Shown here piece by piece: positions 34,990 to 43,869 of a DNA stretch of 62,884 nt. This stretch comes from Candidatus Pelagibacter sp. TMED118 (lineage in GTDB: Bacteria; Pseudomonadota; Alphaproteobacteria; Pelagibacterales; Pelagibacteraceae), in NCBI GenBank assembly GCA_002170205.2, contig NHFT02000006.1, positions 98,715-161,598 of the forward strand. Reading direction: 5' to 3'. Made by a program: the position numbers and the translations under genes. Within the stretch, counting starts at the first letter, position 1; each line of letters opens with the position of its first letter. Under the pieces are notes generated by a model. It was not told where the DNA came from. It saw only the letters and a program-made list of their open reading frames with translations, and searched no databases.

Positions 34990-35283
34990 TTATTTACCAG
35001 ATGAAATACCCATAATATCAGACTCCTTCATTATGTTGTATTCTTTACCATCAATTTTAACTTCAGTTCCTGACCATTTACCAAACAACACTTTATCACC
35101 TACTTTAACATCCATAGGAATGATTTTTCCATCCTCGGTTTTGGCACCACCACCAACAGCAACAACTTTACCCTCTTGAGGTTTTTCTTGTGCCGTGTCA
35201 GGTATGATAATTCCGCCAGCAGTCTTTTCGCTGCTGTCTAATACTTCAATTAGCACTCTATCGTGCAAAGGTTTAAACTTCAT
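34990..35283 (-). CDS. groS: Co-chaperonin GroES
   Basis: A 97-residue lid protein of the GroEL chamber. It opens [15 protein letters not shown] and has the mobile loop [17 protein letters not shown] (about residues 19-35), the [11 protein letters not shown] roof loop and the [21 protein letters not shown] strand. It is the first gene of the operon; GGAG lies six bases before the ATG. An RpoH-like promoter is upstream. No CIRCE inverted repeat was seen. Confidence 0.98.
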   Translation of the reverse strand: MKFKPLHDRVLIEVLDSSEKTAGGIIIPDTAQEKPQEGKVVAVGGGAKTEDGKIIPMDVKVGDKVLFGKWSGTEVKIDGKEYNIMKESDIMGISSGK

Positions 35284-35307
35284 AAAAACTCCTTAAATAT
35301 TGGTTTC

Positions 35308-35336
35308 ATATAGATACAGTCTGCTATTATTTCAAG
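35308..35336 (-). promoter_or_regulatory. RpoH-like heat-shock promoter of groESL
   Basis: On the minus strand CTTGAA (35331-35336) and CTATAT (35308-35313) are separated by exactly 17 bases, close to the alphaproteobacterial sigma-32 consensus CTTGAA-N17-CCATAT. The groES ATG is 25 bp downstream of the -10, which leaves a short leader. Consensus match is by eye. Confidence 0.65.
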
Positions 35337-35403
35337 ATATCTCAGAAAATATAAAACCCTAAAAAATCAAGAAAAATTGAGGATTTTGAGTTATATCATA
35401 ATA

Positions 35404-36213
35404 ATGACAGTAAATTTAGAGCAAAAAGGACTTAGTTCAATCGTAAACGAGTTTGATCTCTTCTTCATTGATATTTGGGGAGTAGTTCACAATGGTATAA
35501 ATTTATACACTGACGCAATTGATGTGTTAGAAAAATTAAATTATCAAAAAAAAGATTATATACTTTTAACTAATGCTCCTAGACCAAATACAACTGTAAT
35601 TAATTTTCTAAAGAAAATGGGATTAGCAAACATTCACTGTGAAAAAGTTTATACTTCAGGAGAAGCAGCTTTAAGTTTTCTAAACAAAAATATAAACAAA
35701 TCAAAATTTTATCATATCGGCCCCCCAAGAGATTTTGATCTATTTTTTTCTTTTAAAAAGAATAAAGTAGAAAATATTAGTGATAGCCAATTCTTACTTT
35801 GCACGGGTTTATTCGATGAGCATTCAGACGATCTAAATTATTATAAAGATTTATTAAAAAATAAAAAAAAATTAAAAATGATTTGTACTAATCCTGATTT
35901 GATAGTTGATAGAGGCAACAAACGTGAATATTGTGCTGGGGCAATAGCAAAAATATTTGAAGAGCAGGGTGGAGAAGTAGAATATTTTGGAAAACCTTAC
36001 CCTCTAGTTTATAAATTATCAGCAGAACTCAAAAATAAAAAAATTTTATGTATTGGAGATAATCTTAATACTGATATTAAAGGGGCAAATTTGCAAAATT
36101 TTAGTTCACTTTTTATTTCAAGTGGAATTCACAAAAATGAAAATAATTTAAATTTAACTTTCAAAAATTATAACGTGAGGGTTGACTATTTACAGTCATT
36201 TTTAAAATGGTAA
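35404..36213 (+). CDS. HAD class IIA hydrolase (TIGR01459-type)
   Basis: A 269-residue HAD-superfamily phosphatase. The frame is open from a TTG at 35377, but ATG at 35404 fits better. The nucleophile block FFIDIWGVVHNG (near residue 20), TNAPRP with the Ser/Thr motif, and the C-terminal metal site IGDNLNTDIKGA (near 226) place it with the NagD-like class IIA group, in the subgroup typical of alphaproteobacteria. Its substrate is unknown. It overlaps ribF by 7 bp, hinting at a flavin or nucleotide phosphatase, but this is inference. Confidence 0.85.
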   Translation: MTVNLEQKGLSSIVNEFDLFFIDIWGVVHNGINLYTDAIDVLEKLNYQKKDYILLTNAPRPNTTVINFLKKMGLANIHCEKVYTSGEAALSFLNKNINKSKFYHIGPPRDFDLFFSFKKNKVENISDSQFLLCTGLFDEHSDDLNYYKDLLKNKKKLKMICTNPDLIVDRGNKREYCAGAIAKIFEEQGGEVEYFGKPYPLVYKLSAELKNKKILCIGDNLNTDIKGANLQNFSSLFISSGIHKNENNLNLTFKNYNVRVDYLQSFLKW

Positions 36214-37142
36214 AAAGATTAAAAATATATAAAGATTTTTGTATTTCCAAAAAATTTAATAATTCGATTCTCTTAATTGGTAATTTTGACGGGTTACATA
36301 TTGGACATCAAAAATTGTTCGATATAGCAAAAAATTATAAGTTGAAAAAAAAAATAAAAATAGGAGTTGTTACTTTTGATCCAATACCAAAAATGTTTTT
36401 TAATCCAAATTTTAAGAATTACAGAATCTCAAATTTTAACCAAAAAATAGAAATTTTGAAATCTTATAATATAGACTTTATAATTAATAAAAAATTTGAC
36501 AAAAAATTTTCTAGAACCAAATATACTAGTTTTATTAGAAATATTTTATATAAGAAAATAAAACCAAAATATATTTTTGTAAGTAACAATTTCAGATTTG
36601 GCAATAAAAGGGAAGGTGATGTAAATTCTTTAAGACAATTCGAAAAAAAATATAATTACAAAGTAATCAATCCATCCCCATTAAAAAGGAACCTTAAAAT
36701 AGTGTCTTCAACATTAATTAGAAAATATTTGTCCGAGGGAAAAATAAAAATTGCAAATAAATATTTAAGAAGAAATTGGTCAATAGAAGGTACAATTAAG
36801 TCAGGAAGAAGATTAGGTAGAAAAATTGGATTTCCCACATGTAATATTGATATAGGAGATTATATTATTTCAAAACCAGGTGTTTACGCTGTCAAAGTCA
36901 AAATAGGCAAAAATATCAGAAAGCTTAATGGAATAGCTAATCTAGGATACAGGCCTACATTTAATCAAAAAAAAATATTATTAGAGGTAAATATATTTAA
37001 TTTTTCAAAAAACATTTACAATAAGAAATTGAAAGTAGAGTTTATTAGCTTTATTAGGGGTGAAAAAAAATTTAAAAACGTTACTCAGCTGAAAAAACAA
37101 ATCGACAAAGATATTTTAGTAAGTAAAAAAGAGTTAAGATAA
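36207..37142 (+). CDS. ribF: Bifunctional riboflavin kinase/FAD synthetase RibF
   Basis: A 311-residue enzyme that phosphorylates riboflavin to FMN and adenylylates it to FAD. The N-terminal nucleotidyltransferase domain has LIGNFDGLHIGHQKL (about residues 22-36) and SNNFRFGNKREGD. The C-terminal kinase domain has GRRLGRKIGFPTCNI (about 199-213) and NLGYRPTF. A Lys-rich linker lies between the two. It is the second gene of the HAD-ribF-ileS-lspA run, and ileS starts 4 bp after its stop. The common alphaproteobacterial neighbours ileS and lspA support it. Confidence 0.94.
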   Translation: MVKRLKIYKDFCISKKFNNSILLIGNFDGLHIGHQKLFDIAKNYKLKKKIKIGVVTFDPIPKMFFNPNFKNYRISNFNQKIEILKSYNIDFIINKKFDKKFSRTKYTSFIRNILYKKIKPKYIFVSNNFRFGNKREGDVNSLRQFEKKYNYKVINPSPLKRNLKIVSSTLIRKYLSEGKIKIANKYLRRNWSIEGTIKSGRRLGRKIGFPTCNIDIGDYIISKPGVYAVKVKIGKNIRKLNGIANLGYRPTFNQKKILLEVNIFNFSKNIYNKKLKVEFISFIRGEKKFKNVTQLKKQIDKDILVSKKELR

Positions 37143-37146
37143 AATT

Positions 37147-39867
37147 ATGAGCAAAGAACACATAAATTTACCAAAAACAGTTTTTTCAATGAAGGCTAAT
37201 TTGCCAACCAAGGAGCCAAACTTACTCAAATATTGGGATGAAATAAAATTGTACGAAAAACTTCGTAAAAACACAAAAGGTAAGGAGAAATTCATACTCC
37301 ATGATGGACCTCCATATGCCAATGGAAATATTCATATGGGTACAGCTCTAAATAAAATTTTGAAGGACATAATAACTAAGTTTCATCAGATGAATGGAAA
37401 GGACTCGGTTTATGTGCCTGGATGGGATTGTCATGGACTTCCTATTGAATGGAAAATAGAGGAGCAATATAAAAAAAATAAAAAAAATAAAAATGACGTT
37501 CCAGTTGTTGAATTTAGAAAAGAGTGTAGAGATTTTGCAAATAAGTGGATAAAAACTCATAAAGATCAATTTAAAAGACTAGGTGTCGTAGGAGATTGGG
37601 AAAACTATTATTCAACAATGAGCTTTGATGCAGAAGCTCAAATAGTTAGAGAATTGGGTAAGTTTTTGAAAGAAGGAAGTCTCTATAAAGGTTATAAACC
37701 AGTACTTTGGTCAACAGTAGAAAAAACTGCATTATCAGACGCCGAAGTTGAATATATGGATCATACTTCAGATACGATTTATGTCTCATTCAAAATAAAA
37801 AAAACAAAATTAAAAGATTTAGAAGATTCAGAAATTATAATTTGGACAACGACTCCGTGGACAATTCCAGCAAATAAAGCTTTAGCATATAATGAAAGTT
37901 TAACTTATCAAATTATCGAACTAAATGATGATAACGAATTTAAGAATAGAAAAATTGTTATAGCTAAAGAATTATTAATAAACGTAATTAATGAATGTGG
38001 TATTAAAAACTATAAAATAATCAAGGAAATAAAAGGTGAAAGCTTTAAAGGGACTATTTGCTCACATCCATTTATAAATATCGGATTCGATTATGACGTT
38101 CCAATGCTAGAGGCACGTTTCGTGACAGTTGAACAAGGAACAGGATTTGTTCATTGCGCTCCAAGTCATGGGCCAGATGATTTTAATCTTTGTCTTAAAC
38201 ATGATATCAAAGCATTAGAAACTGTTGATGACGATGGAAAGTATACAAAACACATTCCACTATTTGAAGGACAACATATTTTTAAAATAAATCCAGTAAT
38301 TATAGAAAAACTTAAAAGTGAGAAAAAACTTCTTGCCAATGGTAAACTTAATCATTCCTACCCTCATTCTTGGCGGTCAAAAGCTCCCTTGGTACACAGA
38401 GCGACACAACAATGGTTCATTTCTATGGAAAGTCATGGGTTAAGAAAAAAAGCATTAAAAGCTTTAGATGATACAATATTTTATCCAAGTAAAGGAAAAG
38501 AAAGAATAAAATCAATGATAGAAACAAGACCTGACTGGTGTGTATCTAGACAAAGAGTATGGGGGGTTCCACTACCAATATTTATTTCAAAAAAAACGAA
38601 TGAAGTGCTTGTAGACGATCAAGTTTTTGAAAACATCGCAAAAATTTATGAAAAAGAAGGCTCTGATTGTTGGTTTTCAGACGATGCGCAGCGGTTTTTA
38701 GGTGATAAATATAAAGTTGATGACTTCGAAAAGTTGAGCGATATTGTTGAAGTGTGGTTTGACAGTGGTTCAACCCACTCATTTGTTTTGGAAAAGAGAG
38801 AGGATCTTAAGTGGCCTGCCTCAATGTATCTAGAGGGGTCTGATCAACACAGGGGATGGTTTCATTCCTCATTACTCCAATCCTGCGGAACCAGAGGAAA
38901 AGCGCCATTCGAAAGCATTTTATCTCACGGTTTTGTAGTTGATGGAAAAGGTCATAAGATGTCTAAATCTGCTGGAAATACAATATTACCTGAAGATATA
39001 TTAAAAAAATATGGTGCAGATATTTTAAGAATTTGGGTCGCAGCTTCAAATTATGCCGAGGACCTTAGAATAGATCACTCCATATTAGAGCAGCATGCAG
39101 AGGCATATAGAAAAATCAGAAATACTTTTAGGTACTTGCTTGGAAACTTAAAAGATGAAGTAATGGATTTAGATCTTTACAAAATCAATGTAAAAGAACT
39201 CCCAGAGCTTGAACAAATTATGTTAAATAAAATTCAAGTTTTAAATAATAAATTTCATAACAATTTTAATAATTATAATTTTCATAATCTTTACAAGGAA
39301 TTATTGAATTTTTGTACTGTAGATTTATCATCCTTTTATTTTGATATAAGAAAAGATACCCTTTATTGTGATAATGAAATTTCCTCTAAAAGAAAAAAGT
39401 GTATTCAAATTTTAAACATTATATTAAGCTGTTTATTAAAATGGTTTGCGCCTATATTGACTTTTACCACAGAGGAAATTTATAAAATAATTAATAAAAA
39501 AGGCGAAAGTATTCATCTTGAAAACTTTCCAGATATTCCAGAGAAGTGGAGAAATAAATCTTTAGAAGATAAGTGGGAAGAATTACAAAAGATTAGAAAT
39601 CACTGCAATATAAGTATAGAGAATAAAAGAGCGGAAAAAATAATTGGATCAAGTTTAGAGGCAAAAGTCAACATAAAATTAAATAGCAAACTATATCAAA
39701 GATTTCATGATTTCGATTTTGAAGAATTGCTAATTACATCAAAAGTTGAAGTATCTGAAGATAGCTCGATAGAAGATACTTTCTTAGCTTCAACATCCAA
39801 GGCGAAGGGAAAAAAATGCCCTGTATGTTGGAAAATAAAAGAAAATCAATGTGAAAGGCATGGCTAG
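37147..39867 (+). CDS. ileS: Isoleucyl-tRNA synthetase
   Basis: A 906-residue class Ia synthetase. The HIGH-like motif is PYANGNIHMGTALNK (residues 57-71) and the KMSKS loop is GHKMSKSAGN near 600. The editing domain lies between them. The C-terminal zinc knuckle reads KCPVCWKIKENQCERHG, giving three Cys and a His rather than the usual four Cys. Charging of tRNA-Ile should be normal, as this knuckle often varies. It overlaps lspA by 8 bp. Confidence 0.97.
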   Translation: MSKEHINLPKTVFSMKANLPTKEPNLLKYWDEIKLYEKLRKNTKGKEKFILHDGPPYANGNIHMGTALNKILKDIITKFHQMNGKDSVYVPGWDCHGLPIEWKIEEQYKKNKKNKNDVPVVEFRKECRDFANKWIKTHKDQFKRLGVVGDWENYYSTMSFDAEAQIVRELGKFLKEGSLYKGYKPVLWSTVEKTALSDAEVEYMDHTSDTIYVSFKIKKTKLKDLEDSEIIIWTTTPWTIPANKALAYNESLTYQIIELNDDNEFKNRKIVIAKELLINVINECGIKNYKIIKEIKGESFKGTICSHPFINIGFDYDVPMLEARFVTVEQGTGFVHCAPSHGPDDFNLCLKHDIKALETVDDDGKYTKHIPLFEGQHIFKINPVIIEKLKSEKKLLANGKLNHSYPHSWRSKAPLVHRATQQWFISMESHGLRKKALKALDDTIFYPSKGKERIKSMIETRPDWCVSRQRVWGVPLPIFISKKTNEVLVDDQVFENIAKIYEKEGSDCWFSDDAQRFLGDKYKVDDFEKLSDIVEVWFDSGSTHSFVLEKREDLKWPASMYLEGSDQHRGWFHSSLLQSCGTRGKAPFESILSHGFVVDGKGHKMSKSAGNTILPEDILKKYGADILRIWVAASNYAEDLRIDHSILEQHAEAYRKIRNTFRYLLGNLKDEVMDLDLYKINVKELPELEQIMLNKIQVLNNKFHNNFNNYNFHNLYKELLNFCTVDLSSFYFDIRKDTLYCDNEISSKRKKCIQILNIILSCLLKWFAPILTFTTEEIYKIINKKGESIHLENFPDIPEKWRNKSLEDKWEELQKIRNHCNISIENKRAEKIIGSSLEAKVNIKLNSKLYQRFHDFDFEELLITSKVEVSEDSSIEDTFLASTSKAKGKKCPVCWKIKENQCERHG

Positions 39868-40369
39868 TAGTACTTGGCATGACAAAATCAAGTTACTTAA
39901 AATATATTTTATATTTTTCTTTATTTTTCCTTATTTTTTTTTAGATCGAGTATCAAAAATTTATATTCTTAATATTGCTAACAATGAGGAGTTAAATATT
40001 TATATAAACGATTTTTTAAATATTATATTGATATGGAATACAGGTATTGGCTTTGGTCTATTATCATTTAAAGACAATACTGTTTATAACTCTATAACAT
40101 TTTTAATATTATTAATTAATTTTGTATTAATTTATATTGCTTTAAAATCAGATAATTTAAAAAGAATACTATTTATAATTATTTTAGGCGGCTCATCTGG
40201 AAACTTGTTTGATAGATTTTATTATTCTGCAGTCCCAGATTTTATAGATATAAATTATAATGGTTTTCACTGGTTCGTGTTTAATGTGGCAGACATTTTC
40301 ATTACAATAGGAATAATTTGCCTTATTTTCATTGAAATTTTAGCATATAATAAAAAGTCAGATCAATGA
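39860..40369 (+). CDS. lspA: Signal peptidase II
   Basis: A 169-residue inner-membrane aspartic protease that removes the signal peptide of prolipoproteins. The active-site Asp pair is visible: PDFIDI after GNLFDRF (about residue 118) and FNVADIFITIG (about 142). Four hydrophobic segments fit the family. The ATG at 39860 overlaps ileS; a GTG at 39851 would add three residues. It overlaps the next lipoprotein gene by 4 bp, which its product would itself process. Confidence 0.92.
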   Translation: MASSTWHDKIKLLKIYFIFFFIFPYFFLDRVSKIYILNIANNEELNIYINDFLNIILIWNTGIGFGLLSFKDNTVYNSITFLILLINFVLIYIALKSDNLKRILFIIILGGSSGNLFDRFYYSAVPDFIDINYNGFHWFVFNVADIFITIGIICLIFIEILAYNKKSDQ

Positions 40370-40686
40370 AAATTAAGTTAAAAACTATAATTATACTAAC
40401 ATCATTTTTTTTTGTTTTATCATGTTCAGGTGCAAAAGATGCTATTCAAGGTTCAAATAGGTCTGATAAAAGCGACGAGTTCTTAGTCGAAAAAAAAAAC
40501 CCACTGTCCATGCCACCAGATTTTAATGAACTTCCAGAACCATCAAATAATGAAATTGATGAATTAAATTCTAGTGAAGAATTAAAAAATAAACTTAAAA
40601 TCAGCTCTGGAAAGAAAAAAGATATTAAAAAAAAAGGGACAAATAATTCTTTAGAAAATAAAATACTAGAGCAAATTAAAGAATAA
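40366..40686 (+). CDS. DUF3035-like lipoprotein
   Basis: A 106-residue lipoprotein with lipobox LSCS (Cys20). The segment DEFLVEKKNPLSMPPDF is the DUF3035 signature of 'DEF.V....PL..PPDF', and the rest is Lys/Glu/Asn-rich and probably disordered. Family members commonly follow lspA in alphaproteobacteria, as here. Its job is unknown. The stop is 1 bp before pgi. Confidence 0.82.
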   Translation: MKIKLKTIIILTSFFFVLSCSGAKDAIQGSNRSDKSDEFLVEKKNPLSMPPDFNELPEPSNNEIDELNSSEELKNKLKISSGKKKDIKKKGTNNSLENKILEQIKE

Positions 40687-40687
40687 T

Positions 40688-41836
40688 ATGATCTCCAAGA
40701 ATATTCTTTTTTCTAGTTTCGATAAAAAAAAAAAACTTAAAAAAAATGCGAATAAAATTTTTAAAAAGATAAAGTGGACAAACCAATACCCTTTACTTGA
40801 GAGTTTTACAGAAAATTATAATTATAATTATAAAAAATCGCTTATAAAAAAATATATTAAATCTAAAAAAATCAGAGTTATTGGAATGGGTGGATCGTCA
40901 TTAGGAACTAAATCGATTTACTCATTTTTAAGAAAAAAAATAAAAAAAAAAATAATTTTTGTAGACAACTTAACACCTAATCTAATTAAAGAAAACAATT
41001 GCACTAATGTTGTAATTTCTAAATCTGGAGGAACTCTAGAAACTATATCTAATTATCATGTTTTATCTAAGGAAAAAGGAAATAAATTTATTTTTATTAC
41101 AGAAAAAAAAAATAATTCTCTCAGAAAAATTGCAGAGGATATTAAAGCAGAAATTGTTGATCATAAGAATTATATTGGTGGAAGATTTTCAGTTCTCTCA
41201 GAAGTTGGAATGCTGCCAGCAGAACTTATGGGGCTAAAAGAGAAAAAGTTTAAAAAATTAAATTACTTAATCAAAAACAAAAATTTTGTAAAAAGCTTGT
41301 TATTGAATGTAGATCAAACATTATCTCTAGTTAAGAATGGAAAGTTTAATTCTATTATTTTAAATTATGACGAGAAATCAGAAAATCTATTTAAATGGTA
41401 TCAGCAGCTAATCGCTGAATCCTTAGGCAAAAAGTCTAAGGGCATAATACCTTTCATATCAACTATGCCTAAAGACAATCATAGTCTCTTACAACTATAT
41501 CTTGATGGACCTAAAAAAAGTTTTTATACTTTTTTTAATGTTAAAAATAATAGTTCAAGTTTGATATCTAAAGCAAAGTTTTATCCAATCATAGGTAATA
41601 AATATTTGTCAGATATTATTAGTTCCCAAGAATTAGCTACAAAAAACATATTTTCAAAAAAAAAAATTCCTTACAGAGAAATAACGGTGTTGAAAAGAAA
41701 TGAAGAAAGTTTAGGAGAGTTATTTTGTTTTTTTGTCTTAGAAACAATCTTATTAGGCAGAGCCTTAAAAGTTAATACATTTGATCAACCCTCAGTAGAA
41801 ATGATAAAAAAAGAGACAAAAAAAATTTTATCTTAA
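40688..41836 (+). CDS. pgi: Glucose-6-phosphate isomerase (short form)
   Basis: A 382-residue SIS-domain isomerase, shorter than the 450-550 aa of common Pgi. Family motifs are present: GMGGSSLGTKS, ISKSGGTLET, GGRFSVLSEVGMLPAEL, FKWYQQLIAESLGKK, HSLLQLYLDGP and FDQPSVEMIKK at the C-terminus. It links glycolysis to sugar-phosphate synthesis. The 5' end has an A12 run (40724-40735) and an A11 run lies at 40942-40952, both in frame. It ends 8 bp inside convergent rsmD. Confidence 0.9.
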   Translation: MISKNILFSSFDKKKKLKKNANKIFKKIKWTNQYPLLESFTENYNYNYKKSLIKKYIKSKKIRVIGMGGSSLGTKSIYSFLRKKIKKKIIFVDNLTPNLIKENNCTNVVISKSGGTLETISNYHVLSKEKGNKFIFITEKKNNSLRKIAEDIKAEIVDHKNYIGGRFSVLSEVGMLPAELMGLKEKKFKKLNYLIKNKNFVKSLLLNVDQTLSLVKNGKFNSIILNYDEKSENLFKWYQQLIAESLGKKSKGIIPFISTMPKDNHSLLQLYLDGPKKSFYTFFNVKNNSSSLISKAKFYPIIGNKYLSDIISSQELATKNIFSKKKIPYREITVLKRNEESLGELFCFFVLETILLGRALKVNTFDQPSVEMIKKETKKILS

Positions 41837-42391
41837 CCTTAAAAAAAGTATTTTTGATAGTCCGTATTTTCTTATATCTAGAATATCTATATTATGCTTA
41901 ATAAGATCATCACTTTTTTTATGCCGATGTAAAATCAATATACCTCTCGGATCTAATATTTCTTGGCTAATTACAACTTCTAAAACTTTATTAATTTCTA
42001 ATAGTTTATACGGTGGATCTAAAAATACTAAATTAAATTTTTTTTTAAACTCTGAGGAAAACTTAAAATTTAAAAAGTTTACATTTATAATTTTACAAAA
42101 CTTTTTCAAATTAAATTTACTTACGTTTTGGTTTAGTATCGATAATGCTGGATTGTAGCTTTCGACAAAAGTTACATCTTTACAGCCTCTGGACATGCAC
42201 TCTATACCAAAAGAACCCGTGCCTGAAAAAGCATCCAAAATAACAGATTTTTCAAATTTTATATGAAATTTTTTTGAATGTAATATCGAATTAAAAATTG
42301 ATTCTTTCACCAGATCCTTCAGTGGTCTTATATTAATATCATTAGGATTAATTAATTTAGCACCTTTAAATAATCCAGAAATAATTCTCAT
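41828..42391 (-). CDS. rsmD: 16S rRNA (guanine966-N2)-methyltransferase RsmD
   Basis: A 187-residue SAM-dependent methyltransferase of the 30S subunit. The N-terminal RIISGLFKGAKL and LKDLVKESIFNSI motifs, the SAM loop LDAFSGTGSFGIECMSRG (about residues 51-68) and the catalytic VFLDPPYKL (about 122-130) match the family. The start overlaps the purD stop by one base, so it is translationally coupled to purD. Convergent with pgi. Confidence 0.93.
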   Translation of the reverse strand: MRIISGLFKGAKLINPNDINIRPLKDLVKESIFNSILHSKKFHIKFEKSVILDAFSGTGSFGIECMSRGCKDVTFVESYNPALSILNQNVSKFNLKKFCKIINVNFLNFKFSSEFKKKFNLVFLDPPYKLLEINKVLEVVISQEILDPRGILILHRHKKSDDLIKHNIDILDIRKYGLSKILFLRLR

Positions 42392-43656
42392 TATTTTATA
42401 ACTTTATATCCTATATCTTTTCTATAATATTTATTTTTCCAGTTAATTTTTTTCAGCATACCTAATGCGATCTTTCTTGCTTGTTTTAACGAATCCGAAC
42501 AAACAGTAGCATTAATTACTCTACCTCCAGATGCAATTATTTCTTTTTTTGAATTAAAAGTAGTTCCTGCATGGAACAACTTTTTATTTTGGTTTTGTCT
42601 AATTTTCTTTAAACTTTTTATGACAGTATTTCTTTTAAAACTCATCGGGTATCCTTTATTTGCAGCAACAATAGTTATTGAGAATTTTTTTTTCCAATAA
42701 ATTTTACTATATTTCAATTTATTATTGACCGAAGAATACAATAATTTAAATAAATCATTTTTTAACCTCATCATCAAAACCTGGCATTCTGGATCACCTA
42801 ATCTTACGTTGTACTCTATTAATTTTGGCTCCCCTTTAAATATTATTAATCCAGCATACAAAATTCCTTTATACCTAGATTTAATTACCGACATTCCCTT
42901 AATTGTTGGTTTTATTATTTTATTAATTATTTTATTTTCAACTTTTTTATTTATTATAAATGCTGGTGAGTAAGCGCCCATACCTCCTGTATTTAACCCA
43001 GTATCTCCCTCACCAATTCTTTTGTGGTCTTGGGCTGTTCCCAAAGCCTTAAAATTCTTACCATCAGTGATAACAAAGTAGCTTACTTCTTCTCCTTGTA
43101 AAAATTCTTCAATAATTACTTTTTTTGAAGACTTAAATTTTCCATTTAGTATATTTTTAACATCCCTAATAGCTTTAACTTTTGTATAACATATAGTTAC
43201 CCCTTTACCTGCGGCCAAGCCATCAGATTTTACTACTACAGGTAAGTTTAATTTTTTCAAAAAGTTTTTGGCTTGCTTTAAACTTTTAACCTCTTTGTAT
43301 TTTGCTGTTGGAATTTTAAATTTCTTACAAAATTTTTTTAAGAAAATTTTAGAGCCTTCAAGTCGTGATGCTTGCTTACTGGGTCCAAAAATTTTTATTT
43401 TTTTTTTTTCAAAATAATCTACTATTCCATTGACAAGAGGAACCTCCGGTCCGACCACAATAAAATCAATTTTATAACTCTTTACAATATTATATAATTG
43501 ATTGAAGTTTTTGATATCAGCGTCAATATTTGTTGCAAACTCTTTTGTACCTGCGTTTCCTGGAATACAATAAATATTATTAATATTATTTGATTTATAA
43601 AGTTTATAACACAAAGAATGTTCTCTACCACCACTTCCAATAATTCCTAAATTCAT
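42391..43656 (-). CDS. purD: Phosphoribosylamine-glycine ligase (GARS)
   Basis: A 421-residue ATP-grasp ligase that makes glycinamide ribonucleotide, the second step of purine synthesis. It begins LGIIGSGGREHSLCYKL and contains VVKSDGLAAGKGV and GLNTGGMGAYSPA, with the metal-binding LIEYNVRLGDPECQ block at about residue 277-290. The length is typical. It is divergent from the DUF2093 gene with 21 bp between the starts, and coupled to rsmD downstream. Confidence 0.96.
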   Translation of the reverse strand: MNLGIIGSGGREHSLCYKLYKSNNINNIYCIPGNAGTKEFATNIDADIKNFNQLYNIVKSYKIDFIVVGPEVPLVNGIVDYFEKKKIKIFGPSKQASRLEGSKIFLKKFCKKFKIPTAKYKEVKSLKQAKNFLKKLNLPVVVKSDGLAAGKGVTICYTKVKAIRDVKNILNGKFKSSKKVIIEEFLQGEEVSYFVITDGKNFKALGTAQDHKRIGEGDTGLNTGGMGAYSPAFIINKKVENKIINKIIKPTIKGMSVIKSRYKGILYAGLIIFKGEPKLIEYNVRLGDPECQVLMMRLKNDLFKLLYSSVNNKLKYSKIYWKKKFSITIVAANKGYPMSFKRNTVIKSLKKIRQNQNKKLFHAGTTFNSKKEIIASGGRVINATVCSDSLKQARKIALGMLKKINWKNKYYRKDIGYKVIK

Positions 43657-43677
43657 ATATTAAGTTATAAACTAAAA

Positions 43678-43863
43678 ATGTTTAAAAAATTAGCAAAATT
43701 AAAATATCTCCCTAATAAATTTGAGATTATTAAAGGTGGCGACCATGTCGTATGTGCAGTATCAGAAAAAAAAATTAAATTAGAAGAATTAAATTATTGG
43801 AGTGTAGATTTACAAGAACCTTATTTTTCTTATATGGAAGCTTCCAAAAAATCTGGGAAATAA
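43678..43863 (+). CDS. DUF2093 protein
   Basis: A 61-residue soluble protein matching the DUF2093 pattern: KLKYLPNKFEIIKGGDHVVCAVSEKKIKLEELNYWSVDLQEPY. The family occurs mostly in alphaproteobacteria, and its role is unknown; the fold looks like a small all-beta unit. It lies alone between divergent purD and convergent lpxL. Confidence 0.85.
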   Translation: MFKKLAKLKYLPNKFEIIKGGDHVVCAVSEKKIKLEELNYWSVDLQEPYFSYMEASKKSGK

Positions 43864-43869
43864 ATTTTA

